In this document: piece by piece, positions 53,238 through 61,557 of the stretch
Layout: every line of letters starts with the position of its first letter
Numbering within the stretch: the first letter of the stretch is position 1
Assembly (NCBI GenBank): GCA_018673175.1
Contig: JABHDF010000026.1
Location: forward strand, 1-64,000
DNA from: Rhodobiaceae bacterium
GTDB lineage: Bacteria; Pseudomonadota; Alphaproteobacteria; RS24
Direction of reading: 5' to 3'
DNA: 64,000 bases
Program-made: the position numbers and the translations under genes
The notes under the pieces: model-generated
Seen by the model: the letters and a program-made list of their open reading frames with translations, nothing else
Database searches by the model: none
What the model was told of the DNA's origin: nothing

Positions 53238-54537
53238 AACGCCAGCGGCATTTCTAAAAACGTTAACTCGCTTGCGCGCAGGCGCCCATGTGGCGCTGGC
53301 AGTGTCTGGTGGCGGCGATAGTCTTGGGCTTTTGGCCTTAGCGGCTAAAGCCAAGGATTTAAAGGGCGCGCCAAAGTTTAGCGTTCTCACGGTCGATCAT
53401 GGGCTGCGCCCCGAAGCTCGACTGGAAGCGAAAAGCGTGGGCCAAGCCTGCAAAGAGCTGGGCTTAAAACACGTGACTTTGCGGGCCAACGAAAAACTAG
53501 CGACCCAAGATATTCAGCAACAAGCGCGGCTGTTGCGCTATGGCCTTATGGCGCAATGGAGCGTGCGCCATAAGGCACAGGCTTTGGTTTTAGCGCATCA
53601 TCAGGACGACCAAGCCGAGACCGTGTTGATGCGCTTGGCGCGCGGCAGTGGCGTCAACGGGCTGTCGGGCATGGCCGAAAAACAAATCTTGGGCACGCAA
53701 TTTGGCGATTTGGTTTTGCTACGCCCTTTTTTGGCGTGGCGCGGGGTGGAACTGAAAAAAATCGCCAAAAAAGCAGGTTTGCAAGCGGGCGAAGACCCGA
53801 GCAATAGCGACCGCCAATTCGAGCGCGTGCGCTGGCGCCAAGCCTTGCCGCAACTGGCCGAAGCGGGGCTAAATGTGGAAGCCTTATCCGGCCTAGCCGA
53901 TACGATGCGCGAGGTTCGCACGAGCCTGGATGCGCAGCTTGTTGCTTGGCTGAATGCCCATGCCACATGGCATGCGTTTGGTGTTTTATGTTTGTCCAAG
54001 CCTGCCTACCTCGAGTTAGACGTGGCGCTAAAACAGCGTCTTATGGCGGCTTTTGTGAGATATTTTGGCGCCCAGAAACATCCGTTAAAACGGGCCCAGA
54101 TTGAGGCTTTTGCGGCCCGTCCCCATGCCAGTGTTGCGGGCGGCGCAACTCTTGGCGGGGCGCAGATGCGCTGGCGTCAACATTCCGTTTTCCTCGGTCG
54201 CGAAGTGGCCGCTTGTCGCGACCCCATGCCCGTGACCTCCAAACCAGCGCTTTGGGACAATCGAATGCAGGTCAAAACTCAAGAAAAGGGTCTTTTTGTC
54301 GCGCCATTGGGCGCTGAGGGTATGCAGGCTTTGCGAGATGCGCGGGGTCCAAAGGCGGCCAAAGCGCGTTTCGATGCGGCCCTACCGGCTTGCTATATCG
54401 CTGCTTTACCAGCGTTTTATCGGGGCAAGCGCAGGCTCGCGTGTCCCTCGCTAGAGCCAAAGACAGGTTTTTCGGTCGCGAGCGTTTATTCACAAGAGCT
54501 CTATTTGACGATTTTGCGGGGTGGGCAGCACTGGTAA
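53227..54537 (+). CDS. tilS: tRNA(Ile)-lysidine synthetase (GTG start inferred; ORF runs from 53140)
   Basis: ALAVSGGGDSLGLLALA (PP-loop SGGxDS); LAHHQDDQAETVLMRLARGSGVNGLSGM. Confidence 0.92.
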   Translation: MVAKTPAAFLKTLTRLRAGAHVALAVSGGGDSLGLLALAAKAKDLKGAPKFSVLTVDHGLRPEARLEAKSVGQACKELGLKHVTLRANEKLATQDIQQQARLLRYGLMAQWSVRHKAQALVLAHHQDDQAETVLMRLARGSGVNGLSGMAEKQILGTQFGDLVLLRPFLAWRGVELKKIAKKAGLQAGEDPSNSDRQFERVRWRQALPQLAEAGLNVEALSGLADTMREVRTSLDAQLVAWLNAHATWHAFGVLCLSKPAYLELDVALKQRLMAAFVRYFGAQKHPLKRAQIEAFAARPHASVAGGATLGGAQMRWRQHSVFLGREVAACRDPMPVTSKPALWDNRMQVKTQEKGLFVAPLGAEGMQALRDARGPKAAKARFDAALPACYIAALPAFYRGKRRLACPSLEPKTGFSVASVYSQELYLTILRGGQHW

Positions 54538-54623
54538 TGTTGCCTTGGCGTCCCTATATTAAGCTTATGGAAGCGCGCCCCTGAGGGCGACGTAATTTTG
54601 GTAGAAAACGAAAAGGTGATGCC

Positions 54624-56534
54624 GTGAATGGTATGAGAAACATAGCTGTTTGGTTGGTCGTTGGTCTAATGCTGATCACGCTGTTTAACGTGTTCCAAAA
54701 CCCGGGCGCGCAAAACTCTGGTCGCAGTATTAATTTTTCCCAGTTCGTCGCTGAAGTCGACGCCGGTTCCATCGCAGATGTCACTATCGAGGGCGATGCG
54801 ATTACCGGCCATTATTCCGATGGCAGCGCCTTCTCGACTTATTCGCCACCCAATGATCCAAACCTTGTGCAGCGCTTGCAAGAGCGCGGCGTCTCGATTA
54901 CCGCCAAACCCGATAGCTCCAACTCGCCCACTTTCCTCGGCGTGCTGATTTCGTGGTTTCCGATGTTGCTGCTTATCGGCGTCTGGGTGTTTTTCATGCG
55001 CCAGATGCAAGGTGGCGGCAAAGGCGCGATGGGCTTTGGTAAATCGAAAGCCAAGCTGTTGAACGAAACGCACGGCCGCGTGACGTTCGACGATGTCGCC
55101 GGCATTGATGAAGCCAAAGATGATTTGCAAGAGATTGTCGACTTTCTTCAAGACCCAACCAAGTTTCAACGCCTCGGCGGACGTATTCCAAAAGGCGCTT
55201 TGCTAGTAGGCCCTCCAGGCACAGGTAAAACACTTTTGGCGCGCGCCATTGCGGGCGAAGCCAATGTGCCATTTTTCTCCATTTCGGGGTCTGACTTTGT
55301 TGAGATGTTTGTCGGCGTGGGCGCCAGCCGCGTGCGCGACATGTTTGAGCAAGCCAAAACCAATGCGCCGTGCATCATCTTCATCGATGAGATTGACGCG
55401 GTCGGTCGCCATCGTGGCGCGGGCCTCGGCGGCGGCAATGACGAGCGCGAGCAGACGCTAAACCAACTGCTGGTCGAGATGGACGGCTTTGAAGCCAATG
55501 AAAGCATTATTCTGATTGCTGCCACCAACCGTCCAGACGTGTTGGATCCAGCGCTCTTGCGCCCGGGTCGGTTTGACCGCCAAGTTGTGGTGCCCAATCC
55601 AGATATCATTGGCCGCGAGAAAATTCTCAAAGTCCACATGAAGAAAACGCCCTTGGCGGCCGACGTAGATGCGCGCACGATTGCGCGCGGCACGCCCGGT
55701 TTCTCGGGCGCCGATTTGGCCAATCTGGTCAATGAAGCGGCTTTGCTCGCGGCACGTCGCGCCAAACGTTTGGTAGCGATGCAAGAGTTTGAAGACGCCA
55801 AAGACAAAGTGATGATGGGCGCCGAGCGCCGCTCTATGGTGATGACGGAAGACGAGAAAAGTCTCACCGCCTATCACGAAGGCGGCCACGCTTTGGTAGC
55901 CATGAATATGCAAGCCTCTGACCCGGTTCACAAAGCGACGATTATTCCTCGCGGTCGTGCACTCGGCATGGTGATGCGCCTTCCAGAACGCGATCAACTG
56001 TCGGTTTCGCGCGGTAAAATGAAGGCTGACTTGGCCGTGGCCATGGGTGGCCGCATTGCCGAGGAACTGATTTTCGGCCACGAAAAAGTCACCTCGGGCG
56101 CCTCGTCCGACATTCAAATGGCGACCAGTATGGCCAAAGCCATGGTTACCGAATATGGCATGAGCGAAGAAATGGGCCCGCTTTCCTATAGTGAAAACGA
56201 GCAAGAAGTCTTCCTCGGCCGCAGTGTGGCACGCACGCAAAACATGTCGGAAGACACGCAACGCCGTATTGATGCGGAAGTCCGTAAATTGGTGGAAGAG
56301 GGCTATGACATGGCCAAGAAAATCTGCCAAGAAAAAATGGATGACCTGCATAAGATTGCCAAAGGCTTGTTGGAATATGAAACGCTAAGCGGTGATGAAA
56401 TTGCAGGCCTGCTGAAAGGCGACCTGCCGCATCGTCCCGACGATGATAATAAGCCGCAAGCGGGTGGCCCTTCTTCGCCATTCCCGACGACCGGCGGCGC
56501 TGGCGTGGGCGGGGCAGAACCCCAAGGCACCTAA
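54624..56534 (+). CDS. ftsH: ATP-dependent zinc metalloprotease FtsH
   Basis: [51 protein letters not shown] zinc motif. Confidence 0.98.
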   Translation: MNGMRNIAVWLVVGLMLITLFNVFQNPGAQNSGRSINFSQFVAEVDAGSIADVTIEGDAITGHYSDGSAFSTYSPPNDPNLVQRLQERGVSITAKPDSSNSPTFLGVLISWFPMLLLIGVWVFFMRQMQGGGKGAMGFGKSKAKLLNETHGRVTFDDVAGIDEAKDDLQEIVDFLQDPTKFQRLGGRIPKGALLVGPPGTGKTLLARAIAGEANVPFFSISGSDFVEMFVGVGASRVRDMFEQAKTNAPCIIFIDEIDAVGRHRGAGLGGGNDEREQTLNQLLVEMDGFEANESIILIAATNRPDVLDPALLRPGRFDRQVVVPNPDIIGREKILKVHMKKTPLAADVDARTIARGTPGFSGADLANLVNEAALLAARRAKRLVAMQEFEDAKDKVMMGAERRSMVMTEDEKSLTAYHEGGHALVAMNMQASDPVHKATIIPRGRALGMVMRLPERDQLSVSRGKMKADLAVAMGGRIAEELIFGHEKVTSGASSDIQMATSMAKAMVTEYGMSEEMGPLSYSENEQEVFLGRSVARTQNMSEDTQRRIDAEVRKLVEEGYDMAKKICQEKMDDLHKIAKGLLEYETLSGDEIAGLLKGDLPHRPDDDNKPQAGGPSSPFPTTGGAGVGGAEPQGT

Positions 56535-56542
56535 AATTAGCT

Positions 56543-57379
56543 ATGGCGTCCGTTCCGACGCAAATTTTTGGCATCGTCAATATCACCACCGATAGTTTTT
56601 CGGATGGGGGAGATTATCTCGACCCCGAGGCAGCGATATCGCATGGGAAAAATTTGCTGTCGCAAGGGGCGCACGTGTTGGACGTTGGGCCAGCCTCGAG
56701 CCATCCCGATGCGGGCGATGTATCGCCCGACACAGAAATGGCGCGATTGGAAAGCGTTTGGGCTGGCTTAAAAGCCCTTGGCGCGCCGATAAGCGTCGAT
56801 AGTTTTCAGCCCGCCACGCAGCGCTGGTCGATGGCGCAAGGTGCGGATTGGTTGAACGATATCAATGGCTTCCAAGACCCAAGCCTGCATGATGAGCTGG
56901 CCGATTACAGCGGTAAGCTGGTGGTGATGCACGCCATTCAGGCCAAAGGCATCGCCACGCGCGAGGCGCCGCCCGAAGGCGATATTTGGTCGATTATCTT
57001 TCGGTTTTTCGAACAGAAATTAGAGACTTTTGCCCGCGCAGGGATTGCCCGCGACAAGCTGGTGCTAGACCCCGGCATGGGGTTCTTTTTGGGCAATCGG
57101 CCCGAGACTTCGATGGCGGTTTTGGCAGGCCTGCAGCGCTTGAAACGCGAGTTTGAGGTGCCGGTTTTGGTCTGTGTCTCGCGCAAAAGTTTTCTGCGCG
57201 CGCTGGCCTCGCCAAATGACACGCCCATTGGCGTTGAGCAATCGGGCCCGATTTCCTTGGCCGGTGAAATGCTGGCCTTAGAGCAACAGGTCGATTTTAT
57301 CCGCACGCATGCGCCCGAGCCCCTAACGCAAGCCATACGGTTGCGCGCGGCAAGCCAGCGTCTGGGGCCGCAAAAGTAA
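56543..57379 (+). CDS. folP: Dihydropteroate synthase
   Basis: IFGIVNITTDSFSDGGDYLDPEAAI; LVLDPGMGFFLGNRPE. Confidence 0.95.
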   Translation: MASVPTQIFGIVNITTDSFSDGGDYLDPEAAISHGKNLLSQGAHVLDVGPASSHPDAGDVSPDTEMARLESVWAGLKALGAPISVDSFQPATQRWSMAQGADWLNDINGFQDPSLHDELADYSGKLVVMHAIQAKGIATREAPPEGDIWSIIFRFFEQKLETFARAGIARDKLVLDPGMGFFLGNRPETSMAVLAGLQRLKREFEVPVLVCVSRKSFLRALASPNDTPIGVEQSGPISLAGEMLALEQQVDFIRTHAPEPLTQAIRLRAASQRLGPQK

Positions 57380-57434
57380 CATATTGCAACAGCATGTGAT
57401 TTGGGTGCGCCTGCGAAATTGGCGATAAACAGGC

Positions 57435-58778
57435 ATGACTAGAAAATATTTTGGAACCGATGGTATTCGCGGCCGTGTAAACGGCGAGAAAATGAACGCC
57501 GAAACCGCTTTGCGTTTGGGCATGGCGGCGGGCACTTATTTCCGCCGTGGCGAGCATCGCCATCGTGTGGTGATTGGCAAAGACACGCGTCTTTCTGGCT
57601 ATATGATTGAGCCTGCCTTGGTGGCGGGTTTCACGTCTATGGGCATGGATGTGTTTTTGTTCGGGCCCATCCCCACGCCTGCGGTGGCGTTTTTAGCGCG
57701 CTCCCTGCGTGCCGATTTGGGCGTGATGATTTCTGCCTCGCACAATGCGTTTGAAGACAATGGCATTAAATTGTTCGGCCCGGATGGCTATAAATTGTCG
57801 GATGCGATTGAGCAAAAAATCGAACAATTAATGGATGCCCCCGCCGATGACCTCGTGCCCTCGGCCGAGCTGGGGCGCGCCAAACGGATTGATGACAGCC
57901 AAGCGCGCTACATTGAGTTTGCCAAGCGCACCTTCCCGAAAGACCTTACCTTAGAAGGCATTAAGCTGGTTATCGATTGCGCCAATGGGGCGGCCTATAA
58001 AGTGGCGCCCACGGCTCTTTGGGAGCTGGGCGCGGAAGTGATTTCCATGGGCGTTTCGCCCAATGGGGTGAATATTAACAAAGGCTGCGGCTCCACAGAC
58101 ACCGCCGCTTTGGCCGATCGCGTGCGCGAAACCCGCGCCGACATTGGCATTGCGCTAGATGGCGATGCCGACCGCCTGATTATTTGCGACGAGAACGGCA
58201 CGATGATTGATGGCGACCAAATTATGGGCCTGGTGGCGCGCGATTGGCAGAGCCGCGATTTACTTTCCGCCCCTGGCATTGTCACCACGGTCATGTCGAA
58301 CCTCGGCCTCGAGCGGCATTTGCAAGACAACGGCCTATCCATGGCGCGCACCCAAGTGGGCGACCGCTATGTGGTGGAGCATATGCGCCAGCATGGGTTC
58401 AACCTTGGCGGCGAGCAATCGGGCCATATGGTGATGTCTGATTTCTCGACCACGGGCGATGGCCTCATCGCGGCTTTGCAAGTTTTGGCGGTGATGAAGA
58501 AAACCGACAAGCCCGTGTCCGACTTATGCCGCGTGTTCACACCGGTGCCGCAAATTCTAGAAAATGTACGTTTCAGCACTGGCGCGCCGCTAGAGCATGA
58601 CGACGTGAAAGCCATTATTGCCGCTTGCGAAGTGAAGCTTGGCAATCAGGGGCGTTTGCTCATTCGCAAAAGTGGCACCGAGCCGCTCATCCGCGTGATG
58701 GCCGAGGGCGATGACGCGGCCCTAGTGCAGCAATTGGTCTCTGAGATTGTCGACACCATTCAAACGGTTGCTGCGTGA
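57435..58778 (+). CDS. glmM: Phosphoglucosamine mutase
   Basis: [50 protein letters not shown]. Confidence 0.97.
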   Translation: MTRKYFGTDGIRGRVNGEKMNAETALRLGMAAGTYFRRGEHRHRVVIGKDTRLSGYMIEPALVAGFTSMGMDVFLFGPIPTPAVAFLARSLRADLGVMISASHNAFEDNGIKLFGPDGYKLSDAIEQKIEQLMDAPADDLVPSAELGRAKRIDDSQARYIEFAKRTFPKDLTLEGIKLVIDCANGAAYKVAPTALWELGAEVISMGVSPNGVNINKGCGSTDTAALADRVRETRADIGIALDGDADRLIICDENGTMIDGDQIMGLVARDWQSRDLLSAPGIVTTVMSNLGLERHLQDNGLSMARTQVGDRYVVEHMRQHGFNLGGEQSGHMVMSDFSTTGDGLIAALQVLAVMKKTDKPVSDLCRVFTPVPQILENVRFSTGAPLEHDDVKAIIAACEVKLGNQGRLLIRKSGTEPLIRVMAEGDDAALVQQLVSEIVDTIQTVAA

Positions 58779-59629
58779 GCGAAGCTAAATTTGTGCCGGG
58801 TAAAGTTATGGTCGTGGCGGGCTCCGACAGCGGCGGCGGGGCCGGCATTCAGGCCGACATAAAAGCCATTATGGCGCAAGGCGCTTATGCCACCACTGCC
58901 ATTTCGGCGCTGACGGCGCAAAACACCCAAGGCGTGCAAGATATATTCGACGTCCCGCCGGCTTTCGTGGTCAGCCAAATGACTTCTATTTTGTCAGACA
59001 TTGACGCCGATATTTTAAAAACCGGCATGTTGGCCACCCGCGCCACCATCGAGGCGGTGGCCGAGGCGCGCGATCGGTTGAAGCCCAAGTTACCCATGAT
59101 TGTCGACCCCGTGATGGTGGCCACCTCGGGCGACCCGCTGCTGGCCGAAGACGCCATTGCGGCGCTGGCCTCGTTGCTGGTGCGCCATGCGCTTATCGTG
59201 ACGCCTAATTTGCCCGAAGCCAGCCTGCTGGTAGGGCGCGACACCGACACGCTAGACGACATGAAACGCGCCGCCGATAAATTAATGGAGGGCGGCGCGC
59301 ATGCGGCTCTCATCAAGGGCGGCCATGCCAGTGCCTCGGGTAATTCGGTAAGTGATTTATTGGCTTTGCAGTCGGGCATGCATGTGTTCGAGCAAGCCCG
59401 CCTCGAGACGACCAACACGCATGGCACAGGCTGCACTTTGGCCAGCGCGCTGTCGGGTCAATTGGCCAATTCGATGGGGCGAGAGGATGGGGAGTTGGAT
59501 AGCAAAGGCCACCCATCAGACGCCACGCTGCTGCACGCCACCGAGACGGCGGTTGCTTACGTCCACCGAGCCATAAAAGCCGCGCCAGACATCGGCCAAG
59601 GCCATGGGCCGGTTTGGCATGGGGTTTAG
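58775..59629 (+). CDS. thiD: Bifunctional hydroxymethylpyrimidine kinase/phosphomethylpyrimidine kinase (GTG start)
   Basis: [54 protein letters not shown]. Confidence 0.95.
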   Translation: MSEAKFVPGKVMVVAGSDSGGGAGIQADIKAIMAQGAYATTAISALTAQNTQGVQDIFDVPPAFVVSQMTSILSDIDADILKTGMLATRATIEAVAEARDRLKPKLPMIVDPVMVATSGDPLLAEDAIAALASLLVRHALIVTPNLPEASLLVGRDTDTLDDMKRAADKLMEGGAHAALIKGGHASASGNSVSDLLALQSGMHVFEQARLETTNTHGTGCTLASALSGQLANSMGREDGELDSKGHPSDATLLHATETAVAYVHRAIKAAPDIGQGHGPVWHGV

Positions 59630-59634
59630 GGTTC

Positions 59635-59665
59635 CGTTTGCGGTTGCAAACGAGATGGCTTTTTT
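59635..59665 (+). terminator. Candidate terminator after thiD
   Basis: CGTTTGC-GGTT-GCAAACG 7-bp stem; T6 tract starts about 7 nt after the stem, so imperfect. Confidence 0.45.
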
Positions 59666-59767
59666 CTAGTCTTGAACGATAAATAAAAACAACGCGTTAA
59701 GCGGTTTGTCGCCTTTGGTTTGTCTGTTGCATTTGTATAGCCCTCGCTACTTTCTGTGGAGGATATA

Positions 59768-59995
59768 ATGGCACTTATAAAAGAATTCGAACCCGAATGG
59801 CTGGATGACACAACAGTTCAAGAGCCCGTGGTAAAAGCGACTTACTCAATGTTTAAGGCAGGGCGTGGCAAGCGATATCTTTACATTAGAACTTTCGGCT
59901 CGAAGGACAGGGTTAAAAAAGGTCAACCTAGCCAGTTTTTTCAGCTTGATACCGAGGCTATTGAGCAGTTGAAGAAAATTCTGGAGGATTTTTGA
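59768..59995 (+). CDS. Small conserved-type protein of unknown function (about 75 aa), translationally adjacent to the Ntn-hydrolase ORF
   Basis: GGAGG 5 nt before ATG; RYLYIRTFGSKDRVKKGQPSQFFQLDTEAIEQLKKILEDF resembles a recurrent short family (RYLQIDTYGSxDR...SQxxQFD); stop 1 nt before the next ATG. Confidence 0.7.
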   Translation: MALIKEFEPEWLDDTTVQEPVVKATYSMFKAGRGKRYLYIRTFGSKDRVKKGQPSQFFQLDTEAIEQLKKILEDF

Positions 59996-59996
59996 T

Positions 59997-60683
59997 ATGA
60001 CAGCCGAAGTAGCAGTTATAAATCTGGGCGGAATTGCATTGGCGGCTGACAGCGCTGTTACCTTCGGCGCAGGAGGAGAAAGTAAAAAATCCTTTACTCA
60101 TTCAAATAAAATATTTGAATTATCTAAGACACAACCGATTGGTATAATGATTTACGGCAATGCGTATTTCGGTCGATTGCCTCTCGAAGCACTGATTAAA
60201 GAGTTTAGAAAAGCTTCAAGCAGACGGGATTATCCAACGGTTGAAGCTTGTGCGGATCACTTCATAGAATTTTTATCTGACGATAAATTTTTGGAGACGG
60301 TTGATGATACGCTGAATACGCTTTCGGCATTTACTCAAGTTCTCACAGATCTAATTGAAGGTTGCATAGCTGTTGCAAAAGGCTCTGACAAGAGAGCTTT
60401 GACGGAAACTGTAGGCAACATGATTTTAGCTCAGAGAGCTGAGGTGCTCTCAAGTAGTGGGCTTTTCGAGCCACTTGAAGTAGGCGAATATTTCCCCTCG
60501 GCGGTGGTGGATGATTATGTAGAATTTGCTAACAAATATTGCAGTGACGTATGGCGAGCCAAAGAAACCGAAGGTCAAGAGTTGTTGCAGATGGTTCTCA
60601 CTGAAAAAAGTACCGTAAAAGCTATTTTACAGTCATGCGTTTTCATTCAAAGCCGGCCCATAGTGCTCGAATTGCTTTACTGA
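59997..60683 (+). CDS. Proteasome-beta/HslV-like Ntn-hydrolase family protein, apparently frameshifted at the 3' end
   Basis: MTAEVAVINLGGIALAADSAVTFG...SNKIFEL...PIGIMIYGNAYF; after Met removal Thr1, Asp17 and a Lys at 37 (K33-like) line up with the proteasome active site; continues in +1 frame to 60804. Confidence 0.7.
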   Translation: MTAEVAVINLGGIALAADSAVTFGAGGESKKSFTHSNKIFELSKTQPIGIMIYGNAYFGRLPLEALIKEFRKASSRRDYPTVEACADHFIEFLSDDKFLETVDDTLNTLSAFTQVLTDLIEGCIAVAKGSDKRALTETVGNMILAQRAEVLSSSGLFEPLEVGEYFPSAVVDDYVEFANKYCSDVWRAKETEGQELLQMVLTEKSTVKAILQSCVFIQSRPIVLELLY

Positions 60684-60797
60684 TTTTCCAGGGTTGATAG
60701 AAACTTTAGAAGACTATTTTGCAAGCAACAATCCGAAATCGCTGGACGACATTATGTCGAAAGTTGTGATTGAAGAATCCTGGGTCAAAAAGAAACC

Positions 60798-60827
60798 AGT
60801 TTGAATGTGCTCAGGCACATTCAAACT
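60798..60827 (+). terminator. 13-bp perfect hairpin at the end of the Ntn-hydrolase locus (terminator-like, weak T tract)
   Basis: AGTTTGAATGTGC-TCAG-GCACATTCAAACT; overlaps the TGA (60802-60804) that closes the +1 frame extension. Confidence 0.6.
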
Positions 60828-60958
60828 ATTTCTCGGCAGAATTTAAATCAGGAAGTAAATTGAACTTTAGAAGATGACCGTTTTTATTCGTCTCTAACCT
60901 TTTGCCACCCCTTCCTTTCCCCCCACACATCTGCTAGCCTCTTCTTATCAACGCGCGA

Positions 60959-61049
60959 ATGGTGCGTTGGTGGGGCTAGTAACCCCTTCCGAAAGCCGCA
61001 ATTTGTATTGCGTATGTGGCTTAACGCTCTTGGCGTTAGGCCTTTTTTT
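60959..61049 (+). ncRNA. Candidate trp-leader-like attenuator / orphan attenuator sRNA
   Basis: ATG GTG CGT TGG TGG GGC TAG (MVRWWG*); antiterminator AAGCCGCAAT-TTGT-ATTGC(GTATGT)GGCTT 60993-61022; overlapping terminator GGCTTAACGC-TCTTG-GCGTTAGGCC-TTTTTTT 61018-61049. Confidence 0.5.
61018..61049 (+). terminator. Rho-independent terminator
   Basis: 10-bp stem GGCTTAACGC/GCGTTAGGCC (one T-G pair), 5-nt loop, T7. Confidence 0.88.
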
Positions 61050-61154
61050 ATAAATTGCTGCAAAAATCCGTTCACTCCGCTTCGTCGGGGTGGCGGCGAA
61101 ATAAGGTTTCGACTGAATACGTCGCGGCCGGTCTTTTGGACGGTTTACTACGCC

Positions 61155-61185
61155 CCGACACCTGCGAAAGCAGGTGTCGGTTTTT
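61155..61185 (+). terminator. Terminator-like or REP-like palindrome
   Basis: CCGACACCTGC-GAAA-GCAGGTGTCGG (11-bp perfect stem, GNRA loop) then TTTTT. Confidence 0.7.
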
Positions 61186-61313
61186 GCGTTTGAGTTGGGG
61201 GTAAGGGTTGAATAAGGCGAACTCCAGGCTGGAGCCCGCCGAATAGGCCCTAAGTGAGCCAGACGCAAACTGCCGTTAAGAAGCATGCGCGCCAAGCTCA
61301 TTGCATAAATGCC

Positions 61314-61442
61314 CCCAGCACCCGCAAAGCCCAAGTTGCCCCCGTCTCCAAGGTTTTACTGCGCAAAACCTCTCCGCTTGGGGTAGGCGGGCTGGGCTTG
61401 CCCTTCGGGCAAACGAGCCCTTTTACCCAGCACCCGCGAAGC
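61314..61442 (+). repeat. Direct repeat pair CCCAGCACCCGC[A/G]AAGC
   Basis: Copies at 61314-61330 and 61426-61442, 16/17 identical. Confidence 0.85.
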
Positions 61443-61509
61443 AAACCTTCCCACAAAAGAAAACCCAACCAAAGTTGACGACTCTCAACGCACGCCCTAT
61501 ATCTCTTCG

Positions 61510-61557
61510 TGGGACACCTCTCCCCAACGAGAGGCAACGATCTGAAAGGGTTGCGAT
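61510..61557 (+). ncRNA. serC leader RNA motif (Rfam serC-type), abutting the serC start codon
   Basis: Hairpin CCTCTC-CCCAAC-GAGAGG followed by CAAC...GTTG hairpin ending 4 nt before the serC ATG; known alphaproteobacterial serC-serA leader arrangement. Confidence 0.68.

Noticed and set aside
60884-61334. Minus-strand ORFs 60884-61075 and 60948-61334
   Set aside because: They are antisense through terminators and hairpins, have no ribosome-binding site or family resemblance, and look like open-frame noise.
61060-61340. Possible tmRNA (ssrA) because of GGTTTCGACTG-like text and a structured, ORF-poor interval
   Set aside because: No tRNA-like acceptor/T-arm, no recognisable tag reading frame (ANDN...AA-type) and no permuted two-piece layout could be read out.
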